Positions 25,956 to 34,143 of a DNA stretch of 64,000 nt are shown here, piece by piece. The notes below the pieces were generated by a model. That model was not told where the DNA came from, searched no databases, and saw only the letters and a list, made by a program, of their open reading frames with translations. Origin of the DNA: Pseudomonas paralcaligenes (GTDB lineage: Bacteria; Pseudomonadota; Gammaproteobacteria; Pseudomonadales; Pseudomonadaceae); assembly GCF_019655855.1 (NCBI RefSeq), contig NZ_BPFX01000002.1:62001-126000 (forward strand), given 5' to 3'. Position numbers and translations under genes: made by a program. The first letter of the stretch is position 1. Every line of letters begins with the position of its first letter.

Positions 25956-26003
25956 GGGTTGTCGGGCCTGAACGGGTCAGGCGCGAGAAGTGCGCGCGTA
26001 ATC

Positions 26004-26190
26004 GTAGGGTGCGCCGCGCGCACCGATAAACCGGCAGCACCGGTGCTCATGCTGTTTACCCAGCTGCATGAAAGTTTGGTTTCGCCCATCCGGATGAAAG
26101 CGGGGTGTCGGAGCACTCGGTCATCGACTGGGCGACAGACCGCCCCCGGATTTCATCCGGGCTACGGCCGGTGCGCGCGGCGCACCCTAC
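26004..26190. repeat. REP pair (GTAGGGTGCGCC family) with long internal segment
   Basis: GTAGGGTGCGCCGCGCGCAC at 26004 faces its inverse ending at 26190. Inside are inverse GGATGAAA/TTTCATCC segments (26093-26166). This is a REPIN-like arrangement about 187 bp long. Confidence 0.75.
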
Positions 26191-26238
26191 GGCGAGTGGC
26201 CATGAAAAGGCTCTGTCCACGTTAGTCGTTGTACAGCT

Positions 26239-26301
26239 TGTGGGAGCGGATTTATCCGCGAATATCGCGACCAATCGGAATGCCGCCAACCGCTCCCACA
26301 A
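26239..26301. repeat. REP inverted pair (TGTGGGAGCGG family)
   Basis: TGTGGGAGCGG (26239-26249) and CCGCTCCCACA (26290-26300) flank a diverged centre. It is a shorter relative of the copies at 2411, 22221 and 30508. Confidence 0.75.
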
Positions 26302-26326
26302 GAGCAGAATTACGCCACCAACATGT

Positions 26327-26673
26327 AACGGGTACATAGCCATGAAAAAGACGGTATCCCCGTTAGAGGTTGTAGTGTCCTGACCCCTTCTGGATCCCCG
26401 CCTGCGCGGGGATGACGAGGTAGAGGTGGAATTTCTTCCGAAGCCGTCATTCCCGCGCAGGCGGGAATCCAGAGACAGGCAGCTGCAGTGTTCAGTCAGA
26501 CAGAGGCGCTTGACCGCTCATTACCCGCCGGCGGTGCCGCGATCGATTGCGCTGGTGGGTTACGGCTTGCGGCCTAACCACCCTAAGGGCTCCTATTGAT
26601 ATTGCAGGTAGGCCGTTTCCGCAGGGCAGTTGTAGTGTCTGCAACACGCCAATGGGCGGATAGACATGAAAAA
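26327..26673 (-). repeat. Long intergenic repeat, copy B (inverted relative to copy A)
   Basis: Read on the minus strand, the same blocks as copy A appear in the same order. They are: a TTTTTCATG-type end beside a terminator U-tract; GTGTTGCAG with ACTGCCCTGCGGAA; GCAAGCCGTAACCCACCAGC; GCAGCTGCCT; the CGTCATTCCCGC-type palindromes around TTCGGAAGAAA and CTACCTCGTCATCC; CACTACAACC; and a second TTTTTCATGGCTATGTACCC end. Blocks are 75-95% alike by eye. It is non-coding. Confidence 0.85.
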
Positions 26674-26691
26674 GCCGGGCAAGGCCCGGCT
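26668..26691 (-). terminator. Intrinsic terminator of the periplasmic protein gene
   Basis: AGCCGGGC (26673-26680) pairs with GCCCGGCT (26684-26691) around a 3-nt loop. On the minus strand it runs into UUUUUC (A-tract 26669-26673), which is also the first end of repeat copy B. It is 22 bp beyond the stop. Confidence 0.88.
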
Positions 26692-26712
26692 CTTTCATGC
26701 GTCGGTGATCGC

Positions 26713-27477
26713 TTAGCGCGAGCCGGCGACCTGGCCCATGGATATCCACTGGCCGGTCATCGAGCGGGTGTGGCGGTCCACCGTGGTCGGCGCGAAGGCA
26801 CGGCCGGAGCTGCTGGCCAGGGCGTTGCTGCCGCTGTTCATGTCGAGCAGGGCCGCGCGCAGGAACTTCCAGCGGGTCTGGAGCTTGGCCACCGCGGGGT
26901 TGCCCTTGCCCTCCAGCGAGCCGAGTTCCTGGTCGATCTTCGGCACCAGCACGCGCTCATCCTGGCCGACATAGTTGTCGGTCTGCTCGCGGGCGATCTC
27001 GAAGCTGCCGATGTAGGAGCGGCTGAGGTATTGCACGGCCAGGTATTCGACCTGGGCCGGCAGTTCGCCAAGGGGGTCGGCGTTCGGCACGGCGCGCGCC
27101 ACGGTCAGCAGGTCACGCAGTGACTGGGCCAGATCCGGCGGGTAGCTCCAGGGCATGTTGTCTTCTTTGGGGCCAAAGGAAACACCCCGGCGTAACTGGG
27201 TAACAAGTTTGTTGGTCAGGCCGGGTATTTCCGAGCTGGCGCTCATCGCGGCCTGGGCCGCCGTCTCCAGATCGGCGATGTCCTTCTCCAGGCGAGTCAG
27301 ATACTCCTCCTGGAAGCCTTCCCCCCTGACCAGCAACAGGCTGCTGGTGGCTCTACTGGCATACACCTGCACTTGCTCGGCGGCCGTCATGGCGGCTGCC
27401 TGGGCAATTGCCGAAACGCTTGCCAGAATCCCTAACGTGATGGAAAAAATCAATCGAATCAAAGGATTACGATTCAT
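26713..27477 (-). CDS. Periplasmic protein of unknown function
   Basis: A 254-residue protein with a signal peptide (basic NRNPLIR, then hydrophobic to AIAQAAA). The mature part is largely helical: LTRLEKDIADLETAAQAAMS suggests a coiled coil, and later helices include LRDLLTVARAV and VAKLQTRWKFLRAALLDMNSG. No family is recognised with confidence. The start at 27475-27477 has AAGGAG about 11 nt upstream; the open frame extends 43 codons further, but the extension has no signal-peptide logic. It lies downstream of cysA on the same strand, separated by 255 bp that include a 17-bp stem-loop, and it ends in a good terminator. Linkage to sulfate uptake is positional only. Confidence 0.8.
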   Translation of the reverse strand: MNRNPLIRLIFSITLGILASVSAIAQAAAMTAAEQVQVYASRATSSLLLVRGEGFQEEYLTRLEKDIADLETAAQAAMSASSEIPGLTNKLVTQLRRGVSFGPKEDNMPWSYPPDLAQSLRDLLTVARAVPNADPLGELPAQVEYLAVQYLSRSYIGSFEIAREQTDNYVGQDERVLVPKIDQELGSLEGKGNPAVAKLQTRWKFLRAALLDMNSGSNALASSSGRAFAPTTVDRHTRSMTGQWISMGQVAGSR

Positions 27478-27654
27478 CCCCCGGTCGCTCCTTGTTATTC
27501 TTGTCGGCGCGTGTCTATCGGTTGGCAGAGGCCGTCCGCGCGGTGGCAACAGCCTACTGCGCTTGCAATAGCAAGGGATGAGCCAAAAGAGTGATTTACA
27601 TCGCAATTTCGATGTCGCGAAGTCGGCGCGTCCGCGTCTGTGCTACTCGCGCAT

Positions 27655-27692
27655 CCACCCCGCCCCGGAGCGGGTGCTCCGGGGCGGGGTGG
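27655..27692 (-). terminator. Strong stem-loop after cysA
   Basis: CCACCCCGCCCCGGAGC (27655-27671) pairs perfectly over 17 bp with GCTCCGGGGCGGGGTGG (27676-27692) around a 4-nt loop. There is no U-tract on either strand, so it may act as a 3'-end stabiliser or pause site rather than as a classical terminator. It is 40 bp beyond the cysA stop. Confidence 0.6.
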
Positions 27693-27732
27693 GCGGAAAC
27701 CGCCGCGCATGTCGCGCGGCGCTGGGGACGGG

Positions 27733-28722
27733 TCAGACGCTCGGTTGCTGCTGCCAGACCTTGGGCTTGAAGTAGAGCGTCTCGCCCCGGGCCAGCCCGG
27801 CCAGGCTGTCGTGGTCCTTGACCACCTCGGCTTCGATCAGCTCGTCCTGGCCGTCGACCTTGAGGGTCACCCGGGTGATGGCGCCCAGCGGACGGATGTC
27901 GCGCACCTCGGCGCTGCGATGTTCTTCCACCGCCTGGCGCGACAGCGAGACCTCGTGCGGGCGGAACAGCAGGTGCTGATCCTCGCCGATGTGCAGGCGG
28001 TTGGAGTCACCCAGGAAGTGGTAGACGAAGTCGCTGGCCGGCTGCTCGTAGACCTCGCCGGGCGAGCCGATCTGCTCGATCACGCCCTTGTTCATCACCA
28101 CGATGCGGTCGGCCACTTCCATGGCTTCTTCCTGGTCGTGGGTGACGAACACGCTGGTCAGGTGCACTTCCTCGTGCAGGCGCGCCAGCCAGCGGCGCAG
28201 TTCCTTGCGCACCTTGGCGTCGAGGGCGCCGAACGGCTCGTCGAGCAGCAGCACCTTGGGCTTCACCGCCAGGGCGCGGGCCAGGGCGATGCGCTGGCGC
28301 TGGCCGCCGGACAGCTGTTCCGGGTAGCGGTCGGCCAGCCAGTCGAGCTGGACCATGTTGAGCAGCTCGTGCACGCGCTCGGCGACTTCCTTCTCGCCGG
28401 GCCGCTCGCTCTTGGGCTTCATGCGCAGGCCGAAGGCGACGTTGTCGAACACCGTCATGTGGCGGAACAGGGCGTAGTGCTGGAACACGAAGCCGACGTT
28501 GCGATCACGCACGTCGTGGCGCGACACGTCCTCGCCATGGAACACGATGTTGCCGGTGTCCGGGGTCTCCAGGCCGGCGATGATGCGCAGCAGGCTGGTC
28601 TTGCCGCAGCCGGACGGGCCGAGCAGGGCCACCAGCTCGCCGCTGTGGATGTCCAGGTTGATGTCGTTGAGTGCGCGGAAGGCGCCGAAATGCTTGCTGA
28701 CGTTACGGATTTCGATAGACAT
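27733..28722 (-). CDS. cysA: Sulfate/thiosulfate ABC transporter ATPase
   Basis: A 329-residue ABC ATPase. Walker [12 protein letters not shown] (near residue 35), Q-loop FVFQHYALF, signature [15 protein letters not shown], Walker [13 protein letters not shown] and the switch His in [15 protein letters not shown] are all present. A C-terminal regulatory (TOBE-like) region includes [12 protein letters not shown]. It energises uptake of sulfate and thiosulfate through CysT and CysW, with Sbp as the periplasmic receptor. It is the last transporter gene of the oscA-sbp-cysT-cysW-cysA cluster and starts 3 bp after cysW, so translation is likely coupled. The length is slightly below that of enteric CysA (about 365), as in other pseudomonads. 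Confidence 0.96.
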   Translation of the reverse strand: MSIEIRNVSKHFGAFRALNDINLDIHSGELVALLGPSGCGKTSLLRIIAGLETPDTGNIVFHGEDVSRHDVRDRNVGFVFQHYALFRHMTVFDNVAFGLRMKPKSERPGEKEVAERVHELLNMVQLDWLADRYPEQLSGGQRQRIALARALAVKPKVLLLDEPFGALDAKVRKELRRWLARLHEEVHLTSVFVTHDQEEAMEVADRIVVMNKGVIEQIGSPGEVYEQPASDFVYHFLGDSNRLHIGEDQHLLFRPHEVSLSRQAVEEHRSAEVRDIRPLGAITRVTLKVDGQDELIEAEVVKDHDSLAGLARGETLYFKPKVWQQQPSV

Positions 28723-28725
28723 GAC

Positions 28726-29598
28726 TTATTCCTCGTCGGCATTCGATTTGAGGCGGGACAGACGCGCTTCGCTCCACTGCTTGAGCAGCAGGATGATCAG
28801 GGCCAGGGCCAGCAGCAGGCTGGCCACGCTGAACGCGGCGACGTGGTTGTACTCGTTGTAGAGGATTTCGACGTGCAGCGGCAGGGTGTTGGTGTAACCA
28901 CGGATGTGCCCGGACACCACCGACACCGCGCCGAACTCGCCCATGGCGCGGGCGGCGCACAGCACCACGCCGTAGATCAGGCCCCATTTGATGTTCGGCA
29001 GGGTCACGTGCCAGAACATCTGCCAGCCGTTGGCGCCGAGCAGGCGCGCGGCTTCTTCCTCCTGGGTGCCCTGTTCCTGCATCAGCGGGATCAGTTCGCG
29101 GGCGACGAAGGGCACGGTGACGAACACGGTGGCGAGGACGATGCCGGGCAGGGCGAAGATGATCTGGATGTCGCGCTCCTGCAGCCATTCGCCGAAGAAA
29201 CCCTGGGCGCCGAACAGCAGCACGTAGATCAGGCCGGCGATCACCGGGGAGACGGAGAACGGCAGGTCGATCAGCGTTACCAGGATGCTCTTGCCGCGGA
29301 ACTCGTACTTGCTCACGCACCAGGCGGCGGCCACGCCGAACACCAGGTTGAGCGGCACCGAGATGCCGACCGCGAGCAGGGTCAGCTTCAGCGCGCTGAT
29401 CGCGTCCGGCTCGACCAGCGCGGTGAAGAAGGTGCCGAGGCCGAGCTTCAGCGCCTCCGACAGCACCACGTACAGCGGCAGCAGGAGGAACAGGGCGAAG
29501 GCCAGCCAGGCACCGATGATCAGGGCGAGGCGCCCGGTGGCGGTGCCGCGGCGGGCGGCGTTGGCGGCCGCGCTGGCCGTCAGGGTCGTACTGGACAT
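28726..29598 (-). CDS. cysW: Sulfate/thiosulfate ABC transporter permease W
   Basis: A 290-residue inner-membrane permease with six hydrophobic helices. The EAA loop that contacts CysA reads [22 protein letters not shown], with the following [36 protein letters not shown] typical of CysW. It pairs with CysT to form the channel. It begins 10 bp after cysT and ends 3 bp before cysA. The N-terminal Ala-rich tail precedes helix 1 at about residue 25. The function follows from the family and the complete operon. Confidence 0.95.
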   Translation of the reverse strand: MSSTTLTASAAANAARRGTATGRLALIIGAWLAFALFLLLPLYVVLSEALKLGLGTFFTALVEPDAISALKLTLLAVGISVPLNLVFGVAAAWCVSKYEFRGKSILVTLIDLPFSVSPVIAGLIYVLLFGAQGFFGEWLQERDIQIIFALPGIVLATVFVTVPFVARELIPLMQEQGTQEEEAARLLGANGWQMFWHVTLPNIKWGLIYGVVLCAARAMGEFGAVSVVSGHIRGYTNTLPLHVEILYNEYNHVAAFSVASLLLALALIILLLKQWSEARLSRLKSNADEE

Positions 29599-29608
29599 GG
29601 CGGCCTCC

Positions 29609-30427
29609 TCACGGGCGTTCGATGCGGCGCTGCAGCAGGTTGATCAGCAGCAGCAGGATGAACGAGACCACCAGCATCAGCACGCCGATGGTGGTGGCGC
29701 CGTGGTAGTCGTACTGGTCGAGCTTGACCATGATCAGCAGCGGCAGGATCTCGGTCTTCATCGGCATGTTGCCGGCGATGAAGATGACCGAGCCGTACTC
29801 GCCCACGCCGCGGGCGAAGGCCAGGGCGAAGCCGGTCAGCCAGGCCGGCAGCAGGGCCGGCGCCAGCACGTGGCGGAACACCTGGAACGGCTTGGCGCCG
29901 AGGCAGGCGGCGGCTTCCTCGACCTCGCGCGGGATGTCCGCCAGCACCGGCTGGATGGTCCGCACCACGAAGGGCAGGGTGACGAAGGTCAGGGCCAGGG
30001 TGATGCCCAGCGGGGTGTAGGCGATCTTGAAGCCCAGCGCGGTGGCGAACTGGCCGACCAGGCCGGCCGGCGCATAGAGCGCGGTGAGGGCGATCCCGGC
30101 GACGGCGGTGGGCAGGGCGAAGGGCAGGTCGATCATCGCGTCGATCAGCCGGCGGCCGGGGAAGTCGTAGCGCACCAGCACCCAGGCCAGCAGCGTGCCG
30201 ATGATGCCGTTGAGGACGGCGGCGTAGAAGGCGGTGGAGAAGCTCAGTTTGAGCGCGGCGATCACCCGCGGCGCGGAGATGATGGTCCAGATCTGATCCC
30301 AGCTCAGCTGGGCGGCATGCACGAACATGGCACCCAGGGGAATCAGCACCAGCAGGCTGAGGTACACCAGGGTGTAGCCCAGCGTCAGCCCGAAGCCGGG
30401 TATGACGGGGGAAATGCGGCGTGACAT
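29609..30427 (-). CDS. cysT: Sulfate/thiosulfate ABC transporter permease T
   Basis: A 272-residue inner-membrane permease with six helices. The segment [21 protein letters not shown] and the EAA loop [26 protein letters not shown] identify CysT (CysU). [23 protein letters not shown] is the conserved post-loop helix region. It forms the heterodimeric channel with CysW. The distance to sbp upstream is 238 bp and contains a REP pair, so in transcripts from the oscA or sbp promoter this REP would lie inside the mRNA and could limit read-through, giving more Sbp than membrane subunits. Confidence 0.95.
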   Translation of the reverse strand: MSRRISPVIPGFGLTLGYTLVYLSLLVLIPLGAMFVHAAQLSWDQIWTIISAPRVIAALKLSFSTAFYAAVLNGIIGTLLAWVLVRYDFPGRRLIDAMIDLPFALPTAVAGIALTALYAPAGLVGQFATALGFKIAYTPLGITLALTFVTLPFVVRTIQPVLADIPREVEEAAACLGAKPFQVFRHVLAPALLPAWLTGFALAFARGVGEYGSVIFIAGNMPMKTEILPLLIMVKLDQYDYHGATTIGVLMLVVSFILLLLINLLQRRIERP

Positions 30428-30507
30428 AAAACCTCAGCGGCAAGTTTCAAGCTGCAAGCGACAAGTAAGAGCCTGTTCGCGCTCTGGCTGGCGAAGAGAG
30501 GCGCCAT

Positions 30508-30576
30508 TGTAGGAGCGGCCTTGGCCGCGAAGCTCTTCTGGCTTTGCCCCGATTCGCGGCCAAGGCCGCTCCTACA
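30508..30576. repeat. REP inverted pair between sbp and cysT
   Basis: TGTAGGAGCGGCCTTGGCCG starts at 30508 and its inverse ends at 30576. The arms are 24 bp and essentially perfect. It sits inside the probable sulfate operon. Confidence 0.85.
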
Positions 30577-30665
30577 GCGGGTTTCCGGATCGTGAACAGG
30601 CTTCCAGGGCGCCACCAGCGATAGCCCGCTTGCAGCGTGGGGCATGTCGCGGGTGGCTGCGCACG

Positions 30666-31664
30666 TCAGTGCGCCTGGTAAATCTGGTCGAAGATACCAC
30701 CGTCGTTGAAGAACTTCGGCTGGGCTTCCTTCCAGCCGTTGAAGTCCTTGTCGATGGTGACCAGCTTCAGCTGCGGGAACTGCTTGGCGAACTCGGCCGC
30801 CACCTGCTCGTTGCGCGGGCGGTAGAAGTGCTTGGCGGCGATGCGCTGGCCTTCGTCGCTGTACAGGTACTGCAGGTAGGCGGTGGCGACTTCGCGGGTG
30901 CCCTTCTTGTCGACGTTCTTGTCGACCACCGCCACCGGCGGCTCGGCCAGGATGGACAGGCTCGGCGCGACGATCTCGAACTGGTCGCCACCCTGTTCCT
31001 TCAGGGCCAGGAAGGCCTCGTTCTCCCAGGCCAGCAGCACGTCGCCGATCTGGTTGTTGACGAAGGTGATGGTCGAGCCGCGGGCGCCGGTATCCAGCAC
31101 CGGGACGTTCTTGTACAGCTTCTCGACGAACTCCTTGGCCTTCTCCTCGCTACCGTACTGCTGCTGGGCGTAGGCCCAGGCGGCCAGGAAGTTCCAGCGG
31201 GCGCCGCCGGAGGTCTTCGGGTTCGGGGTGATGACTTCGACGCCGTCCTTGGTCAGGTCGCCCCAGTCCTTGATGCCTTTCGGGTTGCCCTTGCGCACCA
31301 GGAACACGATGGTCGAGGTGTAGGGAGTGCTGGATTGCGGCAGGCGGCTCTGCCAGTCCTCGGGGATCAGCTTGCCGAGCTTGTACAGCTCGTCGATGTC
31401 ACCGGCCAGGGCCAGGGTCACCACGTCGGCGCGCAGGCCGTCGATCACGGCGCGGGCCTGCTTGCCGGAGCCACCGTGGGATTGCTGGATGGTCACCGCT
31501 TCCTTGCCCTGGGCGGTCCAGTGCTTGTTGAAGGCGGCGTTGTATTCCTGGTACAGCTCGCGGGTCGGGTCGTAGGAGACGTTGAGGATCTCCGTGGCGG
31601 CGACGGTCGGGCCGGCGAACAGGGCGGTGGCCAGCGCGGCCAGGGCGAAACGGCGAATGGACAT
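30666..31664 (-). CDS. sbp: Periplasmic sulfate-binding protein
   Basis: A 332-residue solute-binding protein with signal peptide [23 protein letters not shown]. Family landmarks are [16 protein letters not shown] at the mature N-terminus, the sulfate-binding loop [12 protein letters not shown], and [21 protein letters not shown] in the second lobe. It captures sulfate and delivers it to CysTWA. It is the second gene of the cluster after oscA (180-bp gap) and before cysT. The expected control is CysB-dependent induction under sulfur limitation; an AT-rich candidate site lies upstream of oscA. Confidence 0.96.
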   Translation of the reverse strand: MSIRRFALAALATALFAGPTVAATEILNVSYDPTRELYQEYNAAFNKHWTAQGKEAVTIQQSHGGSGKQARAVIDGLRADVVTLALAGDIDELYKLGKLIPEDWQSRLPQSSTPYTSTIVFLVRKGNPKGIKDWGDLTKDGVEVITPNPKTSGGARWNFLAAWAYAQQQYGSEEKAKEFVEKLYKNVPVLDTGARGSTITFVNNQIGDVLLAWENEAFLALKEQGGDQFEIVAPSLSILAEPPVAVVDKNVDKKGTREVATAYLQYLYSDEGQRIAAKHFYRPRNEQVAAEFAKQFPQLKLVTIDKDFNGWKEAQPKFFNDGGIFDQIYQAH

Positions 31665-31844
31665 GGTGCTGCTCCTGAGAATTGCGGATCTGCTGTTGTT
31701 CTGAGTTGGCGTTCTTCGGGGGGGCTCTATGTCAGCGGCGCATTCGCGCCCGACTGTGGCGAGGCCGCTGCCGGGATGTGCTCGTGGCCTGCTCGATGCT
31801 GCGGTTCATTGCGTCCTCCGGTGGTCCAGTCGGGTGTCGCTGGA

Positions 31845-32027
31845 TCAGGCCTGCTTGCTGTTCTGGGCCTGCAGGCGGAATTTTTCCTTGCGCTCGATCT
31901 GCACGACCTGGCCGTTGTGGACGGTGATCTCCACCGAGCCGAACCGCAGGCCCTGCAGGGCGGACTGGATTTCACGCAGGATGCCGGCTTCGTCCTGGCC
32001 TTCGACGCTTCTGAGGGTTGCGCTCAT
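31845..32027 (-). CDS. oscA: OscA-like small protein (DUF2292), sulfur-limitation linked
   Basis: A 60-residue protein with the DUF2292 pattern: LREIQSALQGLRFGSVEITV followed by HNGQVVQIERKEKFRLQ. OscA was described in Pseudomonas as a small protein encoded upstream of sbp and needed for use of organosulfur compounds under some stresses. The same position, size and sequence pattern are seen here. The ATG at 32025-32027 has GGAGAG 7 nt upstream. It is the promoter-proximal gene of the sulfate cluster. The molecular function is not known; a nucleic-acid or protein-binding role would be a guess. Confidence 0.88.
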   Translation of the reverse strand: MSATLRSVEGQDEAGILREIQSALQGLRFGSVEITVHNGQVVQIERKEKFRLQAQNSKQA

Positions 32028-32073
32028 GACTCTGCTCTCCATTGGATGGGGCCCGGGGTTGGGCGTGGAGCGG

Positions 32074-32145
32074 ATATTAGGGGCAGACGATTTAGTCTTA
32101 AAAAGAATATTTAATGATTTATTTATTCGTTTCAGGACTATGTGA
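32074..32145 (-). promoter_or_regulatory. Candidate CysB-dependent promoter of the oscA-sbp-cysTWA cluster
   Basis: On the minus strand a -10 element TAATAT (32074-32079) has only a weak -35 (TTTAAG, 32097-32102), as expected for an activated promoter. Upstream is a strongly AT-rich stretch with ATTCTTTTT (32100-32108) and TTAAATATT. The same ATTCTTTTT block occurs twice upstream of the OprD-like porin (37634-37642 and 37665-37673). CysB is the expected activator; the assignment is by inference. Confidence 0.45.
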
Positions 32146-32296
32146 GGCGAGACCGCGAATTGCCGTCGGGGGTTCCCGCGATCTTGACCGTGGCGTCGAA
32201 ATTCCTGCCGCTCGTCACAACGCCCTGCTTCCCCCATCGCCAGCGCTCCGGGTGGGCGCATAGTCTTGTCCGATGAACGTGACGAGGCGGCGTCCG

Positions 32297-33265
32297 ATGG
32301 ACGACAACGAACAGGCTCCGAGCGAACTCGAGACCCTCACCCTGGCCCTGCTGCACAGCCGGGGCGAGGTCGAGCGCCTGCGCGAACGCGAACAACTGGT
32401 GGGCAGCCTGCTGGCCGGCCTCAACGCGGTGCTCTGGGCGTTCGACTGGGAGCAGCAGCGGATGGTCTACGTCAGCCCGGCCTACGAGCAGATATTCGGC
32501 CGCAGCGCCGCGCTGCTGCTGGCCGACTACAACGAATGGCTCAACAGCATCTACCCGGACGACATGGAGTACGCCGCGCGCAGCCTGCAATCGGTGCTGG
32601 AAGTGGGCTCGGTGGAGCAGCGTGAATACCGCATCATCCGCGGCGACGGCGAGGTGCGCTGGCTGAGCGACAAATGCTTCATCAGCCCGCCGAGCCTGTT
32701 CGATGGCCGCTCGCTGATCGTCGGCATCGCCGAGGACATCACCGAGAAGAAGACCCTGCAGGGCGAGCTGCATCGCCTGGCCACCAGCGACGTGCTGACG
32801 GGCGCCAGCAACCGCCGGCATTTCTTCGAATGCGCCGAAGCGTTGTTCGCCGAATCCTGTTCCAGCGGCCGGCCGCTGTCCTTCCTGCTGCTGGACATCG
32901 ACGACTTCAAGAAGATCAACGACAGCCATGGCCACCAGGCCGGCGACCGCGTGCTGCAGCGAGTGGCCCATTGCGCCGCCTACGTGCTGCGCCGCGACGA
33001 CCTGTTCGGGCGCATCGGCGGCGAGGAATTCGCCGCCATCTTCCCCAACTGCGACGCCCAGCAGGCGCGCCAGGTGGCCGAGCGCCTGCAGCGGGAAGTG
33101 CAGCGCCTGCAGTTCAGCAACGACGGCGAGACCTTCGGCGTGACCATCAGCCAAGGCATCACGGTGCGCGGCGAGGGCGACGAGCTGGACGACCTCTATG
33201 CCCGCGCCGACGCCGCCATGTACCAGGCCAAGCGGCAGGGCAAGGACTGCATCGTGCTGGGATGA
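32297..33265 (+). CDS. PAS-GGDEF diguanylate cyclase
   Basis: A 322-residue signalling protein. A short coiled segment (about residues 8-35) precedes a PAS domain (about 40-150) with the PAC-type end REYRIIRGDGEVRWLSDKCF and VGIAEDITEKK. The GGDEF domain (about 160-320) has the start motif SDVLTGASNRR, the Mg site LLLDIDDFKKIND, and an active GGEEF in RIGGEEFAAIF. The inhibitory I-site RRDD lies exactly five residues before GGEEF. It should make c-di-GMP with product inhibition; the PAS input signal is unknown. The start at 32297 was chosen over 32273 because GAGG lies upstream at proper spacing. There is no signal peptide or membrane segment, so it is probably cytosolic. It is divergent from oscA. 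Confidence 0.93.
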   Translation: MDDNEQAPSELETLTLALLHSRGEVERLREREQLVGSLLAGLNAVLWAFDWEQQRMVYVSPAYEQIFGRSAALLLADYNEWLNSIYPDDMEYAARSLQSVLEVGSVEQREYRIIRGDGEVRWLSDKCFISPPSLFDGRSLIVGIAEDITEKKTLQGELHRLATSDVLTGASNRRHFFECAEALFAESCSSGRPLSFLLLDIDDFKKINDSHGHQAGDRVLQRVAHCAAYVLRRDDLFGRIGGEEFAAIFPNCDAQQARQVAERLQREVQRLQFSNDGETFGVTISQGITVRGEGDELDDLYARADAAMYQAKRQGKDCIVLG

Positions 33266-33270
33266 TCGGC

Positions 33271-33326
33271 GTAGGGTGCGCCATGCGCACCGGTGGCCCG
33301 GATGCGGTGCGCATGGCGCACCCTAC
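33271..33326. repeat. REPIN (paired GTAGGGTGCGCC palindromes)
   Basis: GTAGGGTGCGCCATGCGCAC from 33271 and its inverse ending at 33326 surround a 14-bp centre, 5 bp after the GGDEF stop codon. Confidence 0.85.
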
Positions 33327-33369
33327 ATCGAGCGCCTTGGATGAAATCGAAAGGTCTTTAAATTCACTC

Positions 33370-33426
33370 AAGGAATAAGTAAATGAATTCTTATTCCTTA
33401 ACTTGTGTTTCATCCCTGCCTAGACT
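33370..33426 (+). promoter_or_regulatory. Candidate promoter with 10-bp-arm palindrome upstream of the hydrolase
   Basis: AAGGAATAAG (33370-33379) and CTTATTCCTT (33390-33399) are perfect 10-bp arms with a 10-bp AT-rich centre. The right arm overlaps a possible -35, TTAACT (33398-33403), followed at 17 bp by TAGACT (33421-33426). The arrangement looks like a regulated promoter for the gene at 33459. The regulator is unknown. Confidence 0.5.
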
Positions 33427-33458
33427 GGCCTCCGAAACCTATCGAGGAGGCCCCAGCC

Positions 33459-34040
33459 ATGGCCAGCCAGACCACCCGCTACCTGATCCTGCCCGGATGG
33501 CAGGGCTCGCCCGACGACCACTGGCAGAGCCACTGGCAGCGCAGCCTGCCCCATGCCCGCCGGGTCGAGCAGGCGGACTGGGACAATCCCGATCCGCACG
33601 CCTGGGTCGCCACCTTGGAACGCGAAGTGGCGGCGGCCGGCGGGCCGTTGATCCTGGTGGCGCACAGCCTCGGCTGCGTCACCGTGGCGCGCTGGGCCGC
33701 GCAGGCGCCGCTGGCCCTGCTGCGCAAGGTGCGCGGCGCGCTGCTGGTGGCGCCGGCCGACGTCGAGCGGCCGAACTGCCCCGAGGCGCTGCGTGGCTTC
33801 GCCCCCATCTCGCGGGACCTGCTGCCGTTCCCCAGCCTGCTGGTGGGTTCGGACAACGACCACGCCGCCAGCGCCCCCCGCGTCCTGCAGATGGCCCGCG
33901 ACTGGGGCGCCGTGCCGGCCATCCTGCCGGGCGCCGGCCACATCAACGTCAAGTCCGGGCACCAGCGCTGGGAGCAGGGCTTCGCCTACCTGTACCGCCT
34001 GCAGCGGCAGATCGAACAACTGGAACGCATGCGCGCATGA
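33459..34040 (+). CDS. RBBP9/YdeN-family serine hydrolase
   Basis: A 193-residue alpha/beta hydrolase of the RBBP9/YdeN family. Its N-terminus YLILPGWQGSPDDHWQSHWQ is diagnostic, the nucleophile elbow is VAHSLGCVT, and the acidic and His residues lie in SDNDHAAS and GAGHINVKSG. Substrates of bacterial members are largely unknown. The start has an excellent GAGGAGG site 8 nt upstream. A distinctive palindrome and promoter-like element lie 33-89 bp upstream. It is 103 bp before a sigma54 activator fragment on the same strand and sits at the left edge of the organosulfur cluster, so a role in sulfur-source processing is possible but unproven. Confidence 0.92.
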   Translation: MASQTTRYLILPGWQGSPDDHWQSHWQRSLPHARRVEQADWDNPDPHAWVATLEREVAAAGGPLILVAHSLGCVTVARWAAQAPLALLRKVRGALLVAPADVERPNCPEALRGFAPISRDLLPFPSLLVGSDNDHAASAPRVLQMARDWGAVPAILPGAGHINVKSGHQRWEQGFAYLYRLQRQIEQLERMRA

Positions 34041-34143
34041 ACCCCGCCGACCGCGCGACGCGCCTGCGCGCGCGTCGGCGCCGCATCCACTTCATTCCCA
34101 TCTGAGCCGCTTCGCGGCGGCTCGCACCGAACGAGATATCGCA

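Larger units (their letters stand above)
25956..26712. other. 757-bp repeat-filled intergenic region
   Basis: There is no gene between gcdR and the periplasmic protein gene. The region is packed with repeats: an outer REP pair (26004-26190), a GTGGGAGCGG pair (26239-26301), long repeat copy B (26327-26673) and a terminator. Small frames across it lack ribosome sites and recognisable products. Confidence 0.85.

Noticed and set aside
25956..26712. Repeat-rich gap as a CRISPR array or integron
   Set aside because: The repeats are diverse palindrome pairs without equal-length spacers or conserved direct repeats, and no cas or integrase gene is nearby.
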